Assembly (NCBI GenBank): GCA_013146195.2
Contig: CM028377.1
Span: 68,049,501 to 68,113,500 of the forward strand
Direction of reading: 5' to 3'
DNA from: Codonopsis lanceolata
Lineage: Eukaryota > Streptophyta > Magnoliopsida > Asterales > Campanulaceae
Length of the DNA: 64,000 nucleotides
This document shows positions 57,665 to 64,000 of this stretch, in pieces. The position numbers and the translations under genes are program-made. The stretch's first letter is position 1, and every line of letters starts with the position of its first letter. Under the pieces are notes generated by a model. The model ran no database searches, had not been told where the DNA came from, and saw nothing but the letters and a program-made list of their open reading frames with translations.

Positions 57665-57860
57665 TGTAATTAATCACATTTTGTGAAGAGGCTATTGGTG
57701 TCTTTATATTTGAATTCATTATTTTTTTCAACTTACTAATCAAACACACACAAACTTATGAAAGTTGATCAGCACTTTCAAAACGTTAAATAAAACAACA
57801 CTAGTTATTAGTCATCAGTCATAAGTTATAAGTAATAAGTCATCAGTCATAAGTAATAAG

Positions 57861-58286
57861 TGCTCGTTTGTTGCAGCTTATTTGGAGTGACTTTTGGCTT
57901 TTGGCTTTTGAAAAGTCATATTTAAAGTGTTTGTTTCAGCTTATAAGTCAAAAGCCAATAAGTAAAGTACAACACCCTTTATGCATTGAAAAGTCAAAAG
58001 CCAAAAAGCCAAAATTTTAATTTTTTTTGGTTTTTTTTTTAAAAACATGAAGACAACTATTCATTAATAAATATTCGATTGTCTTCATTTCATCCTTTTA
58101 TGAAATATACATAAAAATATGAATATTAATTTTCAAGTTTTTTTTAACAAATAATTATAACGACTCATAAGCAGCTTTTCAACAGCTGTAACAAACAGTC
58201 TATCATGCAATCAGTCAAAAGTCATTCAGCTACCAGCTTAAGCTATGAGCCATAAGTCATAAGTCATCAGCCACAACAAACGAGCC
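57861..58286. mobile_element. Nested MITE with GCTCGTTTGTTG ends
   Basis: TGCTCGTTTGTTGCAGCTTA at the left and GCCACAACAAACGAGCCC at the right are inverted repeats. Both inner sides carry AGTCAAAAGCC or GGCTTTTGACTT-type words. It sits inside the larger MITE and shares a similar subterminal vocabulary (CATAAGTCAT). Confidence 0.7.
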
Positions 58287-58920
58287 CTAAGTCATTAGCA
58301 TATATCAATAAGCTAAATCAAACGGACTCTTCGTCTTCTAGCTATGCAGTCGCCTCTCCCTCTCTCCCGTTCTCGCAAACTCTAAATATATAAAACCCTA
58401 CTATGATTTCCAACCCTAACCGAAATCCTAAAGTTGACTAGACCGAAATTAATTAAGTAAATTTTAATAAGGAATCCATATTAAAATCTTAGTCAAAAGT
58501 AGGCCAAGTCCGACTCAATTTAATTGGTTACTAAATAGGTCCAAAACAATTAGATTAGTCCAAAATAAAAATAATATTAATTATTATAATTTAATTTTTT
58601 ACACTAACATTATCGAGGTATTACACAAATAGTATGGACGTGATCAGTGTATAAAACGAGCATGATGGGTCGGATGAATGTACATTATACAAAGAAAAGA
58701 CGACATCTCAAAAACTAAAGAAATAACACATTTTATTAGCTGTAAAATTTTGTAACTCATCTAAAAAGTGTATTATTAAACATTCAAAAATACTCTCTCT
58801 CTCACAAACGTACACCAACCCAACACCAATTAATTGAAATAAACTTAAACATGAAAATCTCAAATAAGATAAAGTGCACTAATAAAAAACTATTTGAAAT
58901 CGAAATCATAAAAATTTCAT

Positions 58921-59012
58921 ACTAATAAGGGAAGCTTAACACACTTTTTTTAAGAAAGAAATTAAAATATAAATATTTAAAATTACAAAACTTACAAATA
59001 GTTTTTTTTTAA
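58921..59012. repeat. Left copy of a flanking repeat
   Basis: About 92 bp (TAATAAGGGAAGCTTA, AAAGAAATTAAAATA, AATATTTAAAATTACAAAA, ACTTAC) recur in the same orientation at 61822-61935. The two copies bracket the LTR-like repeat pair between them. Region 58626-58920 is AT-rich and empty. Confidence 0.75.
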
Positions 59013-59302
59013 ATAAATCTAGGTCGTGAAGGGTCTTGGTATAAGTTAGCCTCAGAGGGGACCACTTTGGGTCCCACCATTAGTGAAATTGAATGGCAGG
59101 AATCAGTTCGGCTATGCCGAGGAGGGTTTCCTTAAACCAGTAAAAGGTTGTTTAAAAAGAGATTGAGGCACAGGGCTAAAACAGCTCGGCCTCGGCAAAA
59201 CAATAAAGTCGACTCGGCCTCGGCAACGATAAAGCTAGCTCGGCATTGGCGACAATCGGTCACGAAAAAGCGAGGCATTTAGGGCGCGACAGCTCTGACA
59301 TA

Positions 59303-59788
59303 GCCCTACCATGCGCCGAAAATACTGACGCACACAACCAACCACTCCCCTGACAAGAGCACAGTCTTGTCACTTCTCCCATCTGACACGACATCAGGGA
59401 ATTTATGATCAACCGCAACATGTCCACAAATGGGAAAGCGCCACCTCACAGACCATTCATGTATAAATATGAGACATTCTCTACAATTATAGCTAAGACA
59501 ACATAGATATCCGAAAATAGCATACAACATTCATTTCAAAACAACATTCATTTCCAAAAAACAAGGCCAAAAAAAAAGCCATCATCAATACACTGCATTT
59601 TCTGCAATTTATATCACTCGTAATCCCATCTTTACGTCGGAGGGTTTTGAGTCGGGCCACCCCCGACTCCTTAACAGTGTTGTCCATCCTTACATGGTGG
59701 AGTTAATTCATAGCCACGTTGTCTTCCGACTCACCAGTACCATTGTCTATGTGGACTAAAGACAAGGTCACCACAACTTTGGCGTGAT
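59303..59788 (+). repeat. LTR-like direct repeat, left copy
   Basis: 486 bp colinear with 61279-61768. Shared features are CAACCAACCACTCCC, a TATA box in GTATAAATATGAGACATT, a CGGAGGGTTTTGAGTCGG block and the end GACAAGGTCACCACAACTTT. The TATA box followed by an R/U5-like part suggests an LTR in plus orientation. The stretch before it (59030-59300) has repeated CTCGGCCTCGGCAA words and may be the upstream part of the same LTR. No canonical primer-binding site follows. Confidence 0.7.
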
Positions 59789-60185
59789 AAGTTTGGTTCT
59801 CGTTGCCAGGAAGCGTTATTTTCTTGGCTATACTCTGTCCTCTACAAACATACAAATGGTGAAATCAAAAAGACAAAACTCCATAAATATAACTCCGATG
59901 GCATCAGTCACCGGAGAACGAACCTTTTAGACAGAACGAGGGAATGGGTGACGTAGGGCCTTTCTCCCCAGCGAGACGGGACTCTCTCCCTCCAATTATT
60001 TCATCAATTGATCTCCCACGTAAAAATCTAGAGCAAAGGAAGTAGAAGAGGTAAGCATTGAAGCGTAAGGAAGGAAGCTTTCTTTAAAATAAAGCTTCCT
60101 CTCCTTTAGACGAAGGACCAAGTTCTTGGCCGACACAGGGGGGAACCCATTCTAAAGCCCCATTCTTCTCATCCTCCGCCCTCAG

Positions 60186-61275
60186 CTAGTCAAGCTCATC
60201 CTGATCGAAGGGCACGATGGAAGAGGCTCCCCAACACTCCTTTCCATATGTGTCAAACCGAGCCATCACCAGTACTCTGTCGAGGGGGACTCCAGTTGTA
60301 AGGGTAGCCCTGAAAGTCTGAACACAACTCTTCTTGAAGAACTCCATGCACATATTTTCATACTCTTCATCGGCCATAAAGGTGTTGATTATTTGGTCCT
60401 TTCCAAGAAGAGTCGTCATCTCGGCCCTCAAGCTCGCATTTTCATGAGCCAAGGAGGCAACATTTTCCTCCAGCTGACTCTTCTCCGAGACAAACTGGTC
60501 TCGCTTTATAGCCTTCGCCCCTAGAAGATTTTCCCTCGTCAGCCACACAGTCTTCTCTTTGAGCATTTGCTCTAGCTCGTTGTCCTTTGCATGGAGGCTA
60601 CCCTCCAGAGAATCCACCTTGGCCTGCAAGGATTCAGCCCGGGTCTGCAAAGTCTCAGCCTTGGCGTGAGCTCAGGAGCAATCAGATTTCGAGCCCTCCA
60701 AGTCTTGCTTCAAACCGACGAGAGCTCCAAAGTACATGTTGACCCTATCGGAAAGGGAGCCAAACGAAATGTCGAGCTAAAAGAAAACAAACTGTGTTCA
60801 GAAAAAAATAAATCTCTCCAGTGCGTCTCAAAAAAACTTAAAGAAAAAAGAATGCTACCTGATTCATGGCAATACCAATCAGATCGACGACCTTGTCATC
60901 TAAAAGCAAAGCAGCGTTTTCAATTAACTCCTGGGGGATAAATTGGTACAACAACCTGCGCCCAAAGCCAATGTCAGAAAGACAGTTACGACTTGCAAGT
61001 CCGATAAGAAACGAGCATGAACCTATTGTCTTCATCCATCGACGCTCTTGGCAAGTCGGCATAGGTAGAATGAAGGGCAAACTCAAAGACAACAGATGTA
61101 TCCTCGGCCAGAGCCGTAGTCTCGGTCGGAGCCACAGTCTCGGCTGAAATAATATCCTCGGCAGGAACAACCAAAGTTTTCTATCTCTTTGGCCTCGAAA
61201 CTCCCACAGAATTTCCTCCCCTCTTGGCCTTTGAAGAAGGCAGAGGTGAAACAGTTGACTTGTTGGCGTCCTCAT
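60186..61275 (-). pseudogene. Antisense coiled-coil ORF between LTR-like repeats
   Basis: On the minus strand, a segment at 61174-60986 has an Ala/Glu/Thr-rich linker and FALHSTYADLPRASMDED. Another near 60960-60850 has FIPQELIENAALLLDD. After a non-coding break, the frame at 60650-60186 carries a coiled coil (ESLQAKVDSLEGSLHAKD, ENVASLAHENASLRAEM) and a C-terminal domain with FRATLTTGVPLDRVL. The parts read like exons or frameshifted pieces of one protein. Antisense extra ORFs with coiled coils are known from Tat-lineage gypsy elements. I infer such an ORF in a non-autonomous element, but a captured host gene is possible. Confidence 0.6.
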
Positions 61276-61278
61276 GCA

Positions 61279-61768
61279 CCCCTACCATTACCATACGCCG
61301 GAAATACAGACACACACAACCAACCACTCCCCTTACATGAGCGCATTCTGGTCACTTCTCCCATCTGACACGGTATCAGGGCATTTATGATCAGCTGCAA
61401 CATGTCCACAAATGGGAAAATGCCACCTCACAGACTATTCAAGTATAAATATGAGACATTCTCTATAGTTATTGCTAAGGCAACACAGATATCTGAAAAT
61501 AACATACAACATTCATTTCAAAACAACATTCATTTCCAGAAAACAAGGCCATAAGAAAGAGCTATCAATACACTATATTTATTGCAATTTATATCACCCG
61601 TAATCTCATCCTTACGCCGGAGGGTTTTGAGTCGGGCCACCCCCGACTTCTTAATGGCGATGTTCATCCTTGCAGGACGGAGTTAATTCATAATCGCTTT
61701 GTCTTTCGGCTTACCAGTACCATTGTCTACATGGACTAAAGACAAGGTCACCACAACTTTGACGTGAT
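61279..61768 (+). repeat. LTR-like direct repeat, right copy
   Basis: 490 bp colinear with 59303-59788, with a few indels and scattered substitutions. Immediately right of it lies the second copy of the flanking repeat (61822-61935). Similarity to the left copy begins at CCCCTACCAT, so the left part of this LTR may be missing. Confidence 0.7.
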
Positions 61769-61821
61769 CAACCGGAAAAAAATTAAATTAAGATTCAATT
61801 GATAAATCACAAAGATTCCAG

Positions 61822-61935
61822 ATCAATAAGGGAAACTTAGCACAAATTTTTTTTAAAAAAAGAAAGAAATTAAAATACAAATATTTAAAATTACAAAAAA
61901 TTACTTACAAAACTTACGAACATTTTTTTAAAAAA
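61822..61935. repeat. Right copy of the flanking repeat
   Basis: Similar to 58921-59012, with a few insertions in the A-rich part. Region 61936-62441 is AT-rich; it contains a duplicated GTCATTCACAT word (about 61950 and 61999) and a one-sided GGATGGAGTA MITE-like end at about 62291, but no gene. Confidence 0.7.
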
Positions 61936-62441
61936 AATAATAATAGTCATTCACATCCTTGGATAATTACAGTCGTAAGTTCTCAGTAAAACAATAACTG
62001 TCATTCACATATTTCGATAATTACGGCCACTATTATCTTTCACAGACTTGTAAATCCAATTAAATCACGGGTGTATGATTTCAGTAAAACAATAAATCTC
62101 ATCTGGTAGTTAGTTTTTGTCAGTTGCGCACATACAACACTGAGCTCTATTGTATTATACATTTTTTTTAAGAAAAAGACGTTTTTAGTAGTCTATATGT
62201 AATAAAATGACACTTATGCATTAATTATTGAAAGTGAACTCTTTAAGTAAAATATTTCAAAATGAAATAGTGAATTCTTTGCCCATAACGGATGGAGTAA
62301 TTCTTTTCTTTTCATTTATTTATTGTCTTCAACCAACAATCACAATCAAGTAGTACAATTTTATGGTCGTGCTAGACTGTTCGTGTATTATGGTTCGTTT
62401 ATTGTTTCTGATTTTTTAGCAATCTTTTACTCCACCTTTTT

Positions 62442-62703
62442 TGTAAGATGTCAAGATATGATACGTGATATGATTGAGCGTATATATCTACATAGATATG
62501 ATTGAACGTATATATCTACATACCTTTTTTGTATTTATTTTCTTTCCTTTTACTTAGGATCTATAGTTAGGAATTCCTAATGTTTAGCCGTAAATACAGC
62601 TTGCAACATGTTTATATAAGGAGACTCCTCCTCCTTCGTGGTAAAAGACACAAAAGTCTAATGAAAACATTGTTATTCCATTACTTTTCTCTCGTTCTCT
62701 TCA
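62442..62703 (+). repeat. copia-4 5' LTR (about 262 bp)
   Basis: Inferred to begin TGTAAGATGTCAAG and end CTCTCTTCA-like just before the primer-binding site (TCTTCA at 62698-62703). It contains two tandem copies of a 28-bp unit GATATGATTGARCGTATATA plus TCTACATA (62468-62523) and a TATA box TTATATAAGG near 62612. The left edge is uncertain because the 3' LTR is not available for comparison. Confidence 0.65.
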
Positions 62704-62715
62704 TGGTATCAGAGC
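62704..62715 (+). other. copia-4 primer-binding site
   Basis: TGGTATCAGAGC, complementary to the 3' end of initiator methionine tRNA and standard for plant copia elements. It directly abuts the LTR. Confidence 0.9.
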
Positions 62716-62770
62716 AGGTTGTATAACGCTTCCGCACATTTTTTTTTCATTAATCTCGACATCAAAGACC

Positions 62771-64000
62771 ATGACTACCAACGAAGGCAAGAAAATTGAG
62801 GTTGATGCCGCAGGGGGAGCCAAGGTGGATGTGATGTCGCCTTATTACATTTCAACCTCGGATAGTCCAAATACCGTGTTCGTAAGCGATCTTCTTCATG
62901 ATGGGAATTATGCGGATTGGGTAGATGAGATGAGCAATGCCCTTTTCGCGAAAAATAAGTTTGGTTTCGTCGACGGAACGATCCCATGCCCACAAGAAGG
63001 ATCGGCTGAATTAGGGTTGTGGAAAAGATGCAACGCCATGGTAAAGGGTTGGTTGCATAGTTCCATGAAAAAGGACATTCAGAGCAGTGTCAAACATGCA
63101 AGGACTGCACAGGAAGTGTGGAAAGATCTTGGTGAGCGTTTTGGAGCCCAAAGCGCACCCATGGCATACGAAATAAAAAGGGAAATAACCCTAACTCGAC
63201 AAGAGAAACTCTCGGTGTCATCTTATTACACCAAGCTAAAGGGTTTATGGGATGAAATCAATTCTATTTCTCCCATACCGAAGTGTAAATGCAACGGGTG
63301 CAGGTGTGAAGTGCCCAAGCAATTGGTAGAGATGAGGGAGAAGGAACGCTTGTACGAGTTTCTAATGGGATTAGATGAGAATTTTGGAACAATCAAAACC
63401 CAGATTCTTAGCACGCAGCCGATGGTGTCATTGGGGGTAACTTATCATTTAGTGTCCGAGGATGAAAGGCAGCGGCAGATTACAATGGTAGGGAGGCCGG
63501 TCATTGAAGCTGCAGCTTTTTAGACACAAGGAATGCAAAAACCGAACAAAGATGAAAAGAAAGATGGGCTGCAAGAGAAACCGAAATGTACCCATTGTGG
63601 GAAATATCATCACACGGTTGAGAATTGTTATGAATTGGTTGGGTATCCAAACAACAAGAAGAAAGGAGGGGATGGTCACGGCAAAGGGAAGAAGACAGCT
63701 TACCTGGCTGACGCAAATGATAGCCCCATTCCAGGCCTTTCAGCGGCAAACTTCAGCAAGTTGGTAGATTTCTTCAAACAGCCAAATGATGAAACTTTCC
63801 CAACAGCAAATCTGGCGGGTAAGATAGATAATACAACATCTTGGGTCATCGACTCGGGAGCAAGTGAGCATATAACTTGTGATGCTACTATTTTGCATAA
63901 CCGACGAAATTCCAAGGATTCCTTGCCTGTCAAAATACCAAATGGTGATGTTATACCTGTCAAGGGAGTGGGTTGTACTAATCTACCAAATGGGTTGAAA
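62771..64000 (+). CDS. copia-4 gag-protease, one in-frame stop, partial
   Basis: From ATG at 62771, 250 codons encode a copia Gag of the Retrotran_gag_3 type: SDSPNTVFVSDLLHDGNYA, DWVDEMSNALFAKNKFGFVD and LWKRCNAMVKGWLHSSM. A CXCXXC-like insert follows (CKCNGCRC), then ERLYEFLMGLDENF. A TAG codon stands at 63521-63523. The same frame then continues without any shift to the window end, with a CCHC knuckle CTHCGKYHHTVENC (from 63587) and the protease site WVIDSGASEHIT near 63843. The stop may be an inactivating mutation or, less likely, a suppressed codon. The rest of pol is outside the window. Confidence 0.9.

Larger units (their letters stand above)
56980..58329. mobile_element. PIF/Harbinger-like MITE carrying a nested MITE and AAT array
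   Basis: The left end GGGCCTGTTTGATTTGACTT and the right end AAGCTAAATCAAACGGACTC are inverted repeats, flanked by TTC on both sides (56977-56979 and 58330-58332), a 3-bp target duplication. GGGCCTGTTTG-type ends are common in Harbinger-related MITEs. The interior contains an AAT array (57105-57664) and a second MITE (57861-58286), which explain its 1350-bp length. Confidence 0.75.
55110..58625 (-). mobile_element. Chromovirus-like Ty3/gypsy LTR with nested insertions
   Basis: On the minus strand it starts TGTAATACCTCGATAATG (58625), the typical TGTAATACCYCGA start of plant chromovirus (Tekay/Del-like) LTRs. Further down are TATATGAACTTGTTGAACAT, GCTCATCCTTTCTTATTC and GACCGTGGTGTCGATACCGA (near 55110-55140), also typical of such LTRs. 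No primer-binding site or polypurine tract was found at either edge, so it is a solo or truncated LTR. It is expanded by a minisatellite, a possible small CACTA-like insert and a nest of MITEs. The left edge is approximate. Confidence 0.65.
62442..64000 (+). mobile_element. copia-4: relatively intact Ty1/copia element, 5' part
   Basis: A short LTR (62442-62703) is followed immediately by the canonical primer-binding site TGGTATCAGAGC (62704-62715) and a gag-protease frame that runs off the window. The coding region is almost undamaged, unlike the other copia elements here, so it is likely the youngest. The right part lies outside the window. Confidence 0.9.

Overview
This window is plant nuclear DNA, most likely from a eudicot. 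It is AT-rich and dominated by decayed LTR retrotransposons and small DNA transposons. The host-type sequences are a dirigent protein gene, an intron-split PPR relic, and an endo-beta-mannanase exon fragment. The species cannot be fixed from the sequence. Two 100-base N runs (9366-9465 and 46908-47007) mark assembly gaps. The only host gene that looks intact is a dirigent-family gene at 53964-54545 (+).

Left part, 1-15.7 kb. A hAT-like element (1053-1557) precedes a minus-strand PPR pseudogene (about 1755-3140). That pseudogene is split by a solo LTR with a perfect 5-bp target duplication (2250-2743) and cut again by an old Ty1/copia element, copia-1 (3141 to the gap at 9366). Beyond the gap are a small duplicated segment with a Stowaway MITE in only one copy (10990-11905) and a SIRE-type solo LTR (12622-14276).

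Middle part, 15.7-37.8 kb: one deep nest. A second copia element, copia-2, has LTRs at 15756-16427 and 37155-37827. It is interrupted by an 861-bp solo LTR (18770-19630), a 349-bp near-perfect hairpin MITE (21168-21516) and a roughly 15-kb CACTA (En/Spm) transposon (21580-36578). Copia-2 coding sequence stops at the left CACTA end and resumes at the right one. The CACTA carries a decayed minus-strand transposase-type gene (about 22620-25145). Lodged in one of that gene's introns, on the opposite strand, is a captured piece of an endo-beta-1,4-mannanase gene (about 23782-23932). Further MITEs, a diverged duplication and unassigned sequence fill the rest of the CACTA.

Right-middle part, 37.2-54.5 kb: a 7.4-kb direct duplication, copy A 37249-44708 and copy B 47008-54420. 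Each copy holds part of the copia-2 LTR, the 5' end of a minus-strand Ty3/gypsy-like element with a nested Stowaway, several MITEs and a dirigent gene. In copy A the dirigent gene is cut after codon 152 by a minus-strand copia element, copia-3 (44709 to the gap). In copy B it is complete. The gap between the copies leaves open whether this is a real tandem duplication or two haplotypes placed end to end.

Right end, 54.5-64 kb. A chromovirus-like minus-strand LTR (about 55110-58625) contains a 33-bp minisatellite and nested MITEs with a large AAT microsatellite. A pair of LTR-like direct repeats (59303-59788 and 61279-61768) encloses an antisense coiled-coil ORF. The window ends inside a comparatively fresh copia element, copia-4 (from 62442), whose gag-protease frame has a single stop codon. 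The window contributes almost no host coding capacity; its interest lies in TE nesting order, gene capture, and allelic or duplicated TE insertion in a dirigent gene.
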